DNA from: Paractinoplanes brasiliensis | GTDB taxonomy: Bacteria > Actinomycetota > Actinomycetes > Mycobacteriales > Micromonosporaceae | Assembly: GCF_004362215.1 (NCBI RefSeq) | Contig: NZ_SNWR01000002.1 | Location: forward strand, 186,001-250,000 | Length of the DNA stretch: 64,000 bases | Direction of reading: 5' to 3' | Part shown: positions 40,664 through 49,782 of the stretch, in pieces | Layout: the number at the start of each line of letters is the position of its first letter | Numbering within the stretch: the first letter of the stretch is position 1 | Position numbers and translations under genes: made by a program | The notes under the pieces: model-generated | Told to the model about the DNA's origin: nothing | Seen by the model: only the letters and a program-made list of their open reading frames with translations | Databases searched by the model: none

Positions 40664-43195
40664 ATGAGCATCGGACCGATCGGACCGGCTGGTCCCGGCC
40701 AGTGGGACGACTTCTTCGCGCGCTTCTTCGGCGCGGCGGACCCGCGCCGCTCCGCGCGCATCGATATCACCAAGTACATGAGCGGCGACGCGCGCGAGGT
40801 GCTCTCCGCCGCGGCCCGCCGTGCGGCCGAGCTCGCCGACCCGGATCGTCCGGTCGCCGACCTGGACACCGACCACCTGCTGTGGGCGGTCCTGCAGCAG
40901 GAGCCGATGAAGCAGACCGTACGCCGTGCGGGCGCCGACCCCGAGTCGCTGCTGTCCGCCCTGGGCCGCCCGGCCGGGGTGCGTGAGGAGCTGCCGTCGC
41001 AGGTCGCCCTGACCCCGGCCGCCAAGCGTGCGCTGCTCGACAGCCTGCAGATCTCGCGGGCGCTGGGCTCCTCGTACGTGGGTCCCGAGCACATCCTGAT
41101 GGCGCTGGGCCTCAACCCCGACTCGGCGGCCGGCCGTCTGCTCGCCGGCAAGCTCGACCCGCAGGCGCTGCAGCAGCAGGGCAAGCAGGGCACCCCCGAG
41201 CCCACCCCGGGTCGTGGCGGCGCCCCCGGCAACCCGAACACCCCCACCCTGGAGCAGTTCGGGGTGGACCTGACCGAGATGGCCCGTCGCGGCGAGATCG
41301 ACCCGGTGATCGGCCGGGCCGACGAGATCGAGCAGGCCGTCGAGATCCTTTCCCGGCGCACCAAGAACAACCCGGTGCTGATCGGCGAGGCCGGCGTCGG
41401 CAAGACCGCGATCGTCGAGGGCCTGGCCCAGCGGATCGTGGACGGCGACGTGCCGCTGACCCTGGAGAACAAGCGGGTCATGCAGCTCGACCTGGCCGGG
41501 CTGGTCGCGGGCACCCGCTACCGCGGCGACTTCGAGGAGCGGCTGCGCAAGGTCATCGACGAGATCCAGAGCGAGGGCGACAACCTGATCGTCTTCCTCG
41601 ACGAGATCCACACCCTGGTCGGCGCCGGCGGTGGCGGCGACGGCGGTGGCATGGACGCGAGCAACATGCTCAAGCCGGCCCTGGCCCGCGGGCAGCTGCG
41701 GGTGGTCGGCGCGACCACGCTCGACGAGTACCGCAAGCACATCGAGAAGGACGCGGCCCTGGCCCGGCGGTTCCAGCCGGTGCTGGTCGGCGAGCCCTCG
41801 GTCTCCGACACCGTGGCGATCCTGCGCGGGCTGCGCGACAACTACGAGGCGCACCACCAGGTGCGGATCACCGACGAGGCGCTGGACGCCGCGGCGGAGC
41901 TGTCCGACCGCTACATCACCGACCGGTTCCTGCCGGACAAGGCGATCGACCTGATCGACCAGGCCGGCGCGCGCGTGCGGCTGCGGGTGAAGACCCCGGA
42001 CGCCGGCGTACGGGAGAAGGAGCGCCGCCTCGAGGATCTGTCCCGCGACCGTGACCAGGCCGTGGCGGCGGAGAACTACGAGAAGGCCTCGGCCCTGCGC
42101 GACGAGATCAACCAGTTGAAGGCCGAGATCGAGCGGGGCGTGACCGCCGAGGGCGGCGTGCCCCAGGTGACCGAGGCCGACATCGCCGAGGTCGTGTCCC
42201 GGGCCACCGGCATCCCGGTCGCGCAGCTCACCGAGGAGGAGCGCGAGCGTCTGCTGCGTCTCGAGGCGCACCTGCACGAGCGGGTGGTCGGCCAGGACGA
42301 CGCGGTCGAGGCCGTCGCCGAGGCGGTCCGCCGTTCGCGGGCCGGGCTGGGCGACCCGGACAGGCCGGTGGGCAGCTTCCTGTTCCTCGGCCCGACCGGT
42401 GTCGGCAAGACCGAGCTGGCCCGTTCGCTGGCCGAGGCGTTGTTCGGCGACTCGGACCGGATGATCCGGCTCGACATGAGCGAGTTCCAGGAGCGGCACA
42501 CCGTGTCGCGTCTGGTCGGCGCTCCTCCCGGCTACGTCGGCTACGACGAGGCCGGGCAGCTGACCGAGGCGGTTCGCCGCCGCCCGTACAGCGTGGTGCT
42601 GCTCGACGAGATCGAGAAGGCCCACCCGGACGTGTTCAACATCCTGCTGCAGGTGCTGGACGACGGGCGCCTGACCGACAGCCAGGGCCGCACGGTGAGC
42701 TTCAAGAACACCGTGCTGATCATGACCAGCAACCTGGGCTCCGACCTGATCAACGGCACCCGCCGCAGCGTCGGGTTCGGGACGGCCGGCGGCGCCTCGC
42801 CCGACGAGGAGCTGCGGGACAGGCTCGACCGCCGGCTCAAGGAGCAGCTGCGGCCCGAGTTCATCAACCGGATCGATGAGATCATCATCTTCCGGCAGCT
42901 GGAGCAGGAGCAGGTCCGCCAGATCACCGAGCTGATGCTCGACGAGACGCGGCGCCGCCTGCACAACCAGGACGTCACCCTGGAGATCACCACCGGGGCC
43001 GTCGACTGGCTGGCCGAGAAGGGCTTCCAGCCCGAGTTCGGCGCCCGCCCGCTGCGCCGGGTCATCCAGCGCGAGCTGGACAACCGGCTCTCGACCATGC
43101 TGCTGGCGGCCGACCTGGCCCCCGGTCAGACGGTCGAGGTGGACGTGGCCGACGGTGCGCTGACCTTCGCGGCGAAGTCGCCCGCCAAGGTCTGA
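40664..43195 (+). CDS. ClpC-type AAA+ chaperone/unfoldase
   Basis: 843 residues, ATG 40664. Residues 1-160 include a Clp N-domain with an unusual Gly/Pro start (MSIGPIGPAGPGQWDDFF). The first AAA+ domain has Walker A IGEAGVGKTAIVEG and Walker B FLDEIHTLVGAG; the second has LGPTGVGKTELARS and VLLDEIEKAHPDV. The middle region is short with a UVR-like YEKASALRDEINQLKAEIE, not the long ClpB M-domain. A VGF tripeptide before the D2 C-subdomain matches a ClpP-docking loop. It therefore probably unfolds substrates for ClpP rather than disaggregating. The same locus in relatives is often labelled clpB; on these features ClpC fits better. Confidence 0.9.
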   Translation: MSIGPIGPAGPGQWDDFFARFFGAADPRRSARIDITKYMSGDAREVLSAAARRAAELADPDRPVADLDTDHLLWAVLQQEPMKQTVRRAGADPESLLSALGRPAGVREELPSQVALTPAAKRALLDSLQISRALGSSYVGPEHILMALGLNPDSAAGRLLAGKLDPQALQQQGKQGTPEPTPGRGGAPGNPNTPTLEQFGVDLTEMARRGEIDPVIGRADEIEQAVEILSRRTKNNPVLIGEAGVGKTAIVEGLAQRIVDGDVPLTLENKRVMQLDLAGLVAGTRYRGDFEERLRKVIDEIQSEGDNLIVFLDEIHTLVGAGGGGDGGGMDASNMLKPALARGQLRVVGATTLDEYRKHIEKDAALARRFQPVLVGEPSVSDTVAILRGLRDNYEAHHQVRITDEALDAAAELSDRYITDRFLPDKAIDLIDQAGARVRLRVKTPDAGVREKERRLEDLSRDRDQAVAAENYEKASALRDEINQLKAEIERGVTAEGGVPQVTEADIAEVVSRATGIPVAQLTEEERERLLRLEAHLHERVVGQDDAVEAVAEAVRRSRAGLGDPDRPVGSFLFLGPTGVGKTELARSLAEALFGDSDRMIRLDMSEFQERHTVSRLVGAPPGYVGYDEAGQLTEAVRRRPYSVVLLDEIEKAHPDVFNILLQVLDDGRLTDSQGRTVSFKNTVLIMTSNLGSDLINGTRRSVGFGTAGGASPDEELRDRLDRRLKEQLRPEFINRIDEIIIFRQLEQEQVRQITELMLDETRRRLHNQDVTLEITTGAVDWLAEKGFQPEFGARPLRRVIQRELDNRLSTMLLAADLAPGQTVEVDVADGALTFAAKSPAKV

Positions 43196-43209
43196 CCGTT
43201 CGGTGAAGC

Positions 43210-43236
43210 AAGGGCCCGGCCTCGTGCCGGGCCCTT
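43210..43236. terminator. Bidirectional terminator between clpC-type and LysR genes
   Basis: AAGGGCCCGGC (43210-43220) pairs with GCCGGGCCCTT (43226-43236) around CTCGT, an 11-bp stem, with a short T-containing run after it. It serves both convergent genes. Confidence 0.88.
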
Positions 43237-43237
43237 G

Positions 43238-44227
43238 TCATTTCTCCGCGGCGGCGGCGAGGCTTCCCACCACGCCCAGCTGCGGATAGCCGGCCATCCA
43301 GTCGACGAAGTCGGGGTTGCGCTCGACGACCTCCTGGTACGCCTCCTGCGCCATCCCCATCAGCTTGGCCGAGCTGTGGGCGGCCTGCGAGTCGGGGTGC
43401 CAGCCCAGCACGAGCCGCCACCGCAGCGGGGCTCCGCGCAGCGGCCGCGAGGTCAGCCCGGCCGGCGGGCGGAAGGTGCCCTGGCAGAGGGCGAGCGCCA
43501 TGCCCGACTCGACCATGTCGATGCACCCGCGGACGTCGCTCTCGAGCATGCGCCGCGGCGTGAACCCGGCACGGGCGCACGCGGCCGCGAAACAGTCGCC
43601 GAAGCAGCCGTCGCCGGTGGCCGCCACCCACGACTCCGAGGCCAGCTCGGCCAGGTCGACGTCGACGTCCTTGCTGCCGGGATGGTCCTCGGGCATCAGC
43701 GCGCAGATGCCGTCGATGGCGATCGTCTGCCAGACCAGGCCGTAATCGGCCGACGGGAACGCGTCGCCGCACACGCCGACCTGCGCGTAGTCGAGCTTGC
43801 CGGCCAGCACCATGTTGGCCAGGTCATCGACGTAGTACGAGGCGTGAGTGGTGATCTGTGCGTCGGGCTGGGCCTGGGCGAGCCGCGACACCATGCCGCC
43901 GATGATCGGGCCGCCCAGCGCTCCGATCCGGTAGCGGCTCATCGTGTCGATCCCGGTCGCGCCGGCCAGCCGGGCGGCCTCGTCCTGCAGGCCCTTCATC
44001 GCAGGGAGCAGCACCCGGGCACGGGCGAGCACCAGCTCGCCGAGCGCGGTGGGCCGGGCGCCACGACGGTCCCGCTCGAACAACGGGCCGCCCAGGGTGC
44101 GTTCGATGCGTTGCAGCTGCGCTGTCAGAGCCGGCTGGGCCAGCCCCAATTGTGAGGCCGCCTTGGTCACGCTGCCTGTCTCTGCGATGGCGCAGACCAC
44201 CTTGAGATGACGCAGCTCCAGGTTCAT
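43238..44227 (-). CDS. LysR-family transcriptional regulator
   Basis: 329 residues, ATG at 44227. The winged helix is LELRHLKVVCAIAETGSVTK followed by LGLAQPALTAQLQRIERTLG. The effector domain (about 95-300) has RIGALGGPIIGGMVSRLAQA and an FGDCFAAACARAGF segment; four cysteines in 150-260 (VCGDAF, GICALM, GCFGDCF, GCIDMV) are more than usual. No divergent target gene is adjacent; the next gene is a co-directional hemerythrin-like one. Ligand unknown. Confidence 0.92.
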   Translation of the reverse strand: MNLELRHLKVVCAIAETGSVTKAASQLGLAQPALTAQLQRIERTLGGPLFERDRRGARPTALGELVLARARVLLPAMKGLQDEAARLAGATGIDTMSRYRIGALGGPIIGGMVSRLAQAQPDAQITTHASYYVDDLANMVLAGKLDYAQVGVCGDAFPSADYGLVWQTIAIDGICALMPEDHPGSKDVDVDLAELASESWVAATGDGCFGDCFAAACARAGFTPRRMLESDVRGCIDMVESGMALALCQGTFRPPAGLTSRPLRGAPLRWRLVLGWHPDSQAAHSSAKLMGMAQEAYQEVVERNPDFVDWMAGYPQLGVVGSLAAAAEK

Positions 44228-44327
44228 AACGTGACGTTAGGACCAAGGTGACTTCGAAGGCTAGACCTATGGACGATCGAAAGATCCCCCGTATGTGACA
44301 AATGGGTTAACGAATCCGGTGATTTAC

Positions 44328-44912
44328 CTACAAATCCTTGGCGTAGGTGGTTCGACCGGTGACGACGTCGCGCAGTTTGTCCACGACGGCGACGGCCGGG
44401 TCCACCACCTTGTTCCACGGCGGCGTCGACGGCGTGCCGGGGTGCGGACGGGTCGGCGCGGCCTCCTCGGCGGTCTCGAACCGGTTGCCCACCCGGATCA
44501 GGTCCTCGATCGGCACCATCTGCGACAGGACGGGCAGCAGCTCCTCGGCGTCGGCGTCCACATGGCGGCGTACGGCGTCCGCAACGTCCTTGATCTTGGA
44601 GGCCGACAACTCCTTCTGCAAATGCTGCAGAGTGATCAGCAACTGGCGGTCCTCGGCCAGCTCACGGTCGGCCAGCTCGTCGCCGCCCGGCACAGTGCGG
44701 CGAACGGCGGGGTAAAGGTACTGCTCCTCGGCGCTCAGGTGCCGGGACAGCTCGGCGATCACGACGCCGGCCAGGCGCTTGTCGTCGGGCGCGGCGATCA
44801 GCCGGTCACACAGCTCGAGCAGCTCACGGTGCTCGGCGGTGACCACGTCGACGACGTTGCGCCCGGTGGTCTCGCCGCCCAGCGGCGGCAGCGGGGGGAG
44901 ATTCAAGGAAGA
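44328..44912 (-). CDS. Hemerythrin-like HHE domain protein
   Basis: About 194 residues from GTG 44912; GTG 44942 is an alternative with AGGGG upstream. VVTAEHRELLELCDRLI, then AELSRHLSAEEQYLYPAVRR, then ADAVRRHVDADAEELLPVL supply His and Glu ligands in the HHE order for a di-iron four-helix bundle (about 25-150). The tail is Pro-rich with a final KLRDVVTGRTTYAKDL. Possible roles are oxygen, nitric-oxide or iron sensing. It is divergent from the M20 peptidase gene. Confidence 0.85.
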   Translation of the reverse strand, partial: SSLNLPPLPPLGGETTGRNVVDVVTAEHRELLELCDRLIAAPDDKRLAGVVIAELSRHLSAEEQYLYPAVRRTVPGGDELADRELAEDRQLLITLQHLQKELSASKIKDVADAVRRHVDADAEELLPVLSQMVPIEDLIRVGNRFETAEEAAPTRPHPGTPSTPPWNKVVDPAVAVVDKLRDVVTGRTTYAKDL

Positions 44913-44970
44913 CACGGCCGGGGCTTTACCCCAGGCGGTCACTGTCACAAACCCCTGGTAAGAAGGGCGG

Positions 44971-46278
44971 ATGGAGACCACCGGAGCCGACGAGGTCGTA
45001 GGCATCTGCCGCGACCTGCTGCGCATCGACACCACCAACACCGGCGACCCGCGTACGACGGCCGGTGAGCGCGTCGCCGCCGAGTACGTCGCGGCCAAGC
45101 TGGGCGAGGCGGGCATCGAGGTCGAGCTGCGCGAGTCCGCCCCCAAGCGGGCCAACCTGGTCGCCCGCATCCCCGGCGCCGACCGCAGCCGCGGGGCGCT
45201 GCTCGTGCACGGCCACCTCGACGTCGTCCCGGCCGACCCGCGCGAGTGGTCCGTCGACCCCTTCTCGGGCGAGGAGAAAGACGGCTACCTGTGGGGCCGC
45301 GGCGCGATCGACATGAAGGACTTCGACGCGATGATGCTCGCCGTGGTCCGCGACTGGGCCCGTACGGGGTATGTGCCGCCGCGTGACATCGTGCTGGCCT
45401 ACACGGCCGACGAGGAAGCCGGCATGGAATACGGCTCGCAGTGGCTGGCGCAGAACCACCGCGACCTGTTCGACGGGTGCACCGAGGCGATCGGCGAGGT
45501 CGGCGGGTATTCGTACACGGTCAACGACGACCTGCGGCTCTATCTGGTGCAGACCGCCGAGAAGGGGCTGGACTGGCTGCGCGTGCACGCCACCGGCCGC
45601 CCCGGGCACGGCTCCTTCATCCACGACGACAACGCGGTCACCACCCTGGCCGAGGCAGTCGCCCGGGTCGGGCGGCACAGGTTCCCGACGGTTGTCACCC
45701 CGACCGTACGCGCGTTCCTCGAGCAGGTCGGCGACGCGCTGCAGATCGACATCGACCCCGAGAACCCCGAGGTGGCGATCGCCAAACTCGGCCCGATCGC
45801 CAACCTGATCGGCGCCACCATCCGCAACACCGCCAACCCCACCCGCCTCGAGGCCGGCTACAAGGACAACGTCATCCCCGGCCGGGCGTCGGCGACCATC
45901 GACTGCCGCACCCTGCCGGGCGAGGCCGACCGGTTCCTGGCCGAGCTGCGCGAGCTGATCGGGCCCGACGTCGAGATCGAGCACGTGCACCAGCAGCCGG
46001 CCGTCGAGACCGAGTTCGGCGGCGAGCTCGTCGAGGCGATGGGGGCGGCGCTGCGCGCGGAGGATCCGGGGGCGCGTACTGTGCCGTACCTGATGTCCGG
46101 GGGCACCGACGCGAAGGCCTTCTCGACGCTCGGCATCCGCTGCTTCGGGTTCGCCCCGCTGCGGCTGCCCGCCGACCTGAACTTCGCGTCCCTGTTCCAC
46201 GGCATCGACGAGCGCGTCCCGGTGGAGGGACTAAAGTTCGGCGTGCGTGTGCTCGACCGTCTGCTCCGGAACAGCTGA
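44971..46278 (+). CDS. M20/M25/M40-family metallopeptidase
   Basis: 435 residues. Metal ligands are in LLVHGHLDVVPADP (His and bridging region), GRGAIDMKDF (Asp), YTADEEAGMEYG (Glu pair), and the C-terminal SLFHGIDERVPVEG (His). The dimerisation domain with its conserved RPGHGSFIHDDN lies in between. It hydrolyses amide bonds of N-acylated amino acids or dipeptides with two zinc ions. ATG 44971 with AAGAAGGG upstream. It is followed closely by a frameshifted gene that probably shares its transcript. Confidence 0.92.
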   Translation: METTGADEVVGICRDLLRIDTTNTGDPRTTAGERVAAEYVAAKLGEAGIEVELRESAPKRANLVARIPGADRSRGALLVHGHLDVVPADPREWSVDPFSGEEKDGYLWGRGAIDMKDFDAMMLAVVRDWARTGYVPPRDIVLAYTADEEAGMEYGSQWLAQNHRDLFDGCTEAIGEVGGYSYTVNDDLRLYLVQTAEKGLDWLRVHATGRPGHGSFIHDDNAVTTLAEAVARVGRHRFPTVVTPTVRAFLEQVGDALQIDIDPENPEVAIAKLGPIANLIGATIRNTANPTRLEAGYKDNVIPGRASATIDCRTLPGEADRFLAELRELIGPDVEIEHVHQQPAVETEFGGELVEAMGAALRAEDPGARTVPYLMSGGTDAKAFSTLGIRCFGFAPLRLPADLNFASLFHGIDERVPVEGLKFGVRVLDRLLRNS

Positions 46279-46299
46279 CCTGCGGAAGGATCCAAACCG

Positions 46300-46979
46300 A
46301 TGACCGACCAGAACGCGGAACTCGATGCCGCCCTTGAGCGAGTGATCGAGGCCTCCCGGGCGCATCTCGCGGCGGTCAAGGCGGCCGAGGGCCGTGTCGA
46401 CGACGACGGCGTGTGGCAGGCGTACGTCGACCTGAACAACGCTTCTTTCGCCTACGACGAGAAGCTGCTCGACGCGTACGGGGAAGTGACGCCGTGGGAC
46501 GTCGAATCGATCGACCCGGACGAGGCCGACCAGCGGTTCGGCCTGGGTGTCAACGGCTTCGAGGCGGGCGACTCGACGGACCCGTACCCGCAGGTGCTCT
46601 CCGTGCGGCAGCGGCGCGACTACCGCGTGCCCAGCGTGTCGGCCCTGCTGCGCCGCGCCGAGGACGCACGCCGGCAGTCCGTCCCGAGGACGAGGACGCC
46701 GGCCCGGTCGAGAGCGTCGGCGAGGCCGTGCTGGAGCTGCTGCAGGCCGGCGACGGGTCGCTCTCGTCGCTCGACGTGCCCGAGCTGGAGCCGCTCGACG
46801 GCCTGCTGACCGTCAGCGAGATCACCACGCCGCTCGACCTCGACGAGTTCGAGGACTCCGACGGCGACGGCCCGTTCGCCCCCAGGGAGGGTGACCTGCT
46901 GGTCGGCCGCCTCGACGAGCACCCGTTCCTGCCGGACGAGGACTCCGACGAACACGACCACGCCGGTCACCAGCACTGA
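46300..46979 (+). pseudogene. Frameshifted hypothetical gene (actinobacterial small acidic protein)
   Basis: The frame opened by ATG 46300 (TDQNAELDAALERVIEASRA) has normal coding bias until about 46680, where the bias moves to the frame one base earlier and continues as PEDEDAGPVESVGEAVLELL to the TGA at 46977-46979 with an acidic, His-ended tail (DEDSDEHDHAGHQH). The join lies in CAGTCCGTCCCGAG (about 46674-46688). One missing base restores a single 226-residue protein. This is either a recent mutation, an assembly error, or less likely recoding, since no slippery heptamer is present. Relatives are sometimes labelled primosomal protein without evidence. Confidence 0.8.
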
Positions 46980-46982
46980 CGC

Positions 46983-47020
46983 ACTGAGAGGGCCCGTCCA
47001 GCCGGACGGGCCCTCTCAGT
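46983..47020. terminator. Strong bidirectional terminator hairpin
   Basis: ACTGAGAGGGCCCGTCC (46983-46999) and its exact complement at 47004-47020 form a perfect 17-bp stem with an AGCC loop. The TGA of the minus-strand DUF5703 gene lies in the right arm, so the hairpin is part of that gene's 3' end. Confidence 0.9.
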
Positions 47021-47207
47021 AACTCAGCCCCGGCTGCGGGCCCGGCTGAATACGGCGGCGGAGCATCACCTTGCGGCTGCCGTCGGCGAAAAGCTGGACC
47101 CGGGCCAGCTCCCACCCCGAGAACTCCGCCTGAATGGCAAGCTGCGCCGCCGCGGTCAACCGATCGACATTCGAGGGCAACCGCAGCGGCGCGTATTCGT
47201 AGTCCAT
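47016..47207 (-). CDS. DUF5703-family small protein
   Basis: 63 residues, ATG at 47207. MDYEYAPLRLPSNVDRLTAA, then WELARVQLFADGSRKVMLRR, matches the short actinobacterial family with a two-layer sheet-helix look. Function unknown. It is convergent with the frameshifted gene and shares the terminator. Confidence 0.82.
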   Translation of the reverse strand: MDYEYAPLRLPSNVDRLTAAAQLAIQAEFSGWELARVQLFADGSRKVMLRRRIQPGPQPGLSY

Positions 47208-47247
47208 GCCAGCTAGAGTGCACTCCTTACGCGGCCGTCGACAAGCA

Positions 47248-47291
47248 CTGACCAGCGCGTATCCCGGCGCGTGAGCCTCTGAGCTGGTCAG
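47248..47291. repeat. Short inverted repeat CTGACCAGC/GCTGGTCAG
   Basis: CTGACCAGC (47248-47256) is complementary to GCTGGTCAG (47283-47291) over a 26-base loop, downstream of the 67-residue gene on the minus strand. No T-run follows, so it is a weak terminator candidate only. Confidence 0.4.
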
Positions 47292-47332
47292 CCTTCAGAC
47301 CTGCGGCGGCGATCACAGCGCGCCCTCGTCGG

Positions 47333-47536
47333 CTACCGACGTCTCCACCACGGCCCGGCGATCGCGACCCTGAGCGCATCCTCAAGGTCATCCGGATGGA
47401 TGTCCAGGACGATGGCGTCGCGCTCGGTGTCGTAATCGGTGCGGATCAGGTCTACGTCGATGCCTCCGAGCCGTACGCGGACATCTGAGTTGTGCGGCTG
47501 AACCTCCAGCGCTCTTACGAGATCATCCCTTTGCAC
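47333..47536 (-). CDS. Hypothetical 67-residue protein
   Basis: GTG 47536 is favoured by GAAGGGGG 7 bases upstream. QRDDLVRALEVQPHNSDVRV, then DTERDAIVLDIHPDDLEDAL, form a compact alpha/beta protein with an acidic character and the basic end WWRRR. It is divergent from the XRE regulator at 47.8 kb, a common position for small DUF-type partners. Family not recognised. Confidence 0.6.
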   Translation of the reverse strand: MQRDDLVRALEVQPHNSDVRVRLGGIDVDLIRTDYDTERDAIVLDIHPDDLEDALRVAIAGPWWRRR

Positions 47537-47768
47537 GCTGCCACCCCCTTCGAAGTTGAGGGGCATGACGGCCGCCAGGGGAGATCCAAACGGCCGCCAC
47601 GCCGTAGGAACAGGCTGTCCGGCTCCCTGTCGCCGTGCAATATTGCGCCAGGGCGAATCCACCGTGGACCCCTTGCTCGGGGAAAGTTCCTGCGGAAGGC
47701 TTCCATGAGGGTGGATCAGCCGTTCCACGACGCGTGCAGTACCGGGTCAAGACGGAAGGGGACGTCGA

Positions 47769-48665
47769 ATGGGGGAGCCCGAGCCGAACAGCACGGTTCC
47801 GAGACGTCAGCTCGGCCGATTCCTCAGGCAGCAACGGGAGAAGGCTGGGGTCACGGTCAAAGCCGCTTCCGATCATCTCGAGTGCTCGACGCAGAAGCTC
47901 TGGCGGATCGAGAAGGGCGCTGTACCCGTCCGCGGCGCCGATGTGCGGACCCTCTGCCTGTTCTACCAAACCCCGAACGAGATCACGGAAGCGTTGATCG
48001 GGCTGGCCAAGGAGACGCGCGCCAAAGGATGGTGGGCCGCCCACGGCGATGCTGTCCCGGATTGGTTCGATCTGTACATCGGTCTCGAGTCCGCGGCCTC
48101 CCACATCCGCAAGTACGAGCCGACGATCATTCCCGGTCTGCTCCAGGCTCACGCTTACATGGAGGCTGTCCTCCGAGCCGATGGCCCGGATCTTACTGAC
48201 ACCGAGCTCGAGAGCCGGATCAAGATCCGTCAGGAGCGCCAAGGCCTGCTGTCACGCCACTTTCCGGCCCCTCCCCGCCTGGAAGTGGTTGTTGCCGAGT
48301 CGGCATTGCACGCCCGGATCGACATTCCTGGCGCCATGCAGCAACAACTCTTCCACCTCTTGAAGGCCAATGAGCAACCACACATCTCCGTGCGGGTGTT
48401 GCCGACCTCGGCCGGGCCGCATCGGGCTTCCGTGTCCGGGGCGTTCTCGATTCTGGAATTCCCGTCCATGAACGGGGAGGTCGGGGAGCCTCCTACGGTC
48501 TACTCGGAAAGCCTCACCGGAGCGCTCTATCTGGACCGTCCACGAGAGCTCGCCGTGTACGAGCAGGCCTGGAACGCGCTGGTCGCGCTGGCCCTGCCAG
48601 AGGGAGACTCAGACGACATGATCAAGAAGATCATGACGACAGGGGAGATGAGCAGTCGTGAGTAG
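47769..48665 (+). CDS. XRE-family regulator with DUF5753 domain
   Basis: 298 residues, ATG 47769. The helix-turn-helix is LGRFLRQQREKAGVTVKAAS then STQKLWRIEKGAV (about 15-60). Residues 95-290 are DUF5753, with YEPTIIPGLLQAHAYMEAVL, RIKIRQERQGLL and a C-terminal VYEQAWNALVALAL. Such proteins pair with DUF397 proteins and are numerous in actinobacteria, some controlling development and antibiotic production. The next gene overlaps its 3' end by 8 bases, as usual for the pair. Codon bias here is weaker (more T-ending codons) than in neighbours. Confidence 0.92.
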   Translation: MGEPEPNSTVPRRQLGRFLRQQREKAGVTVKAASDHLECSTQKLWRIEKGAVPVRGADVRTLCLFYQTPNEITEALIGLAKETRAKGWWAAHGDAVPDWFDLYIGLESAASHIRKYEPTIIPGLLQAHAYMEAVLRADGPDLTDTELESRIKIRQERQGLLSRHFPAPPRLEVVVAESALHARIDIPGAMQQQLFHLLKANEQPHISVRVLPTSAGPHRASVSGAFSILEFPSMNGEVGEPPTVYSESLTGALYLDRPRELAVYEQAWNALVALALPEGDSDDMIKKIMTTGEMSSRE

Positions 48666-48867
48666 TCGCGATCTGTCCAGCGCTGTCTGGCGCAAGAGCA
48701 CACGCAGCGGAAGCAATGGGGGTGACTGCGTCGAAGTCGCCACGAATCTTTCTGATGTTGTTCCCGTGCGGGACACCAAGGACAGAGACGGCGGGACTCT
48801 GATGTTCACGCCGCAGGCCTGGGCGGAGTTCATTGCCGGTGTGAAGGTCGGCGAATTCGACATCTGA
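48658..48867 (+). CDS. DUF397 protein
   Basis: 69 residues, GTG 48658 inside the regulator's 3' end. The signature VWRKSTRSGSNGGDCVEVA, VVPVRDTKDRDG and FTPQAWAEFIAGVKVGEFD is exactly DUF397. These small proteins act with the upstream XRE protein, probably as antagonists or co-factors. A hairpin terminator follows at 48875-48907. Confidence 0.95.
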   Translation: MSSRDLSSAVWRKSTRSGSNGGDCVEVATNLSDVVPVRDTKDRDGGTLMFTPQAWAEFIAGVKVGEFDI

Positions 48868-48874
48868 CCGCGTC

Positions 48875-48907
48875 AAGGTCCCGGCTGCATCATGCCGCCG
48901 GGACCTT
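48875..48907 (+). terminator. Hairpin terminator after DUF397, partly duplicated
   Basis: AAGGTCCCGGC (48875-48885) pairs with GCCGGGACCTT (48897-48907). The right arm and following bases (48892-48917) recur almost exactly at 48920-48945, a 28-base tandem duplication that reaches into the end of the neighbouring chimeric gene. Confidence 0.75.
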
Positions 48908-48912
48908 GTGCT

Positions 48913-49782
48913 TCAGCTGATGCCGCCGGGACCTTGCGCTTCAGCGGACATTGGCCTGGAGTCCGGCGTGCCGCGGCCGGACGTGGGGCTGCGGCGCAGG
49001 TGGTAGGCGAGCGTGGCGGCGGCCAGGGCCACGGACCACACCGGCCAGGTCAGCATGGGGGCCACGGCTGCTGTGTCGGTGGTGAGCTTGTCCCAGAAGA
49101 TGGGGTCGGTGAGGAAGCCGACCGACGCTGACATGACGAAGATGGCTACCAAGGTCGCCGGGACGGTGGCCAGGCGGATCGGGACCTTGCGGCCGGCCAG
49201 GGCGGGCACCCAGCGGGGGAAGACCTCGCCCCAGCGCTGCACCAGACCCAGCGTGAGGATGGCGCCGACCACCGCGAAGGTGGCGAGGCCCACGCCCGCC
49301 CAGGCGGCGCCGGTGTCGTGCAGGTCGTCGACTGCCTCGGCGGGCAGGCCGAGCGGGATGCCGAGGGCCCAGGCGAAACGGGTCAAGGCGTAGAGCACGG
49401 GGATGGCGGCGGCCACGTACGTCGCCCGGCGGCCCCAGGTGGCGGCCGACTCGGGGGACGTCCAGCGGGCGCGACGTGTGCCGGTGACGGCGAAGCGCCC
49501 GCGTAGGGCGGCGCGGGCCACCATCCGCACCGCCTCGGCGATCCGTTCGGGGCGGGCCCGTTTGAGCAGGAAGCCGCTCGCCCCGGCGGCCAAGGCCTCG
49601 TACACGTACTCGTCGTTCTCGAAAGTCGTCAGCACGAGCACCCGCGGCGGGTCTGCGAGGTGTTCCAGCAGCAGGCGGGTGGCCTGGATGCCGTCGATGC
49701 GGGGCATGCGCACGTCCATCAGCACCACGTCGGGCCGGCAACCGGTGGCCGAGGGCACGACCTGGTCGCCGTCCGTGGCCAC
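48913..49782 (-). pseudogene. Chimeric remnant: response-regulator receiver fragment joined to a membrane protein
   Basis: Residues 1-90 read as the middle of a NarL-type receiver domain: RPDVVLMDVRMPRIDGIQAT, TTFENDEYVYEALAAGASGF, LLKRARPERIAEAVRMVA. The first 45 residues of a receiver (acidic pocket) and the entire LuxR-type HTH output domain are missing. The frame then runs on into a membrane protein with about five helices (YVAAAIPVLYALTRFAWALG to VWSVALAAATLAYHL) whose own N-terminus is missing. The reading frame is open, but the product cannot act as a normal response regulator. The membrane half may still be made. Two deletions best explain it. Confidence 0.75.

Noticed and set aside
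40532..42964. Long minus-strand frame running opposite the ClpC-type gene
   Set aside because: Shadow frame of a strongly biased coding gene; only the final 126 codons (NYN protein) are genuine.
46674..46690. Programmed -1 frameshifting in the acidic hypothetical gene
   Set aside because: No X-XXY-YYZ slippery heptamer and no obvious stimulator; a point deletion or sequence error is simpler.
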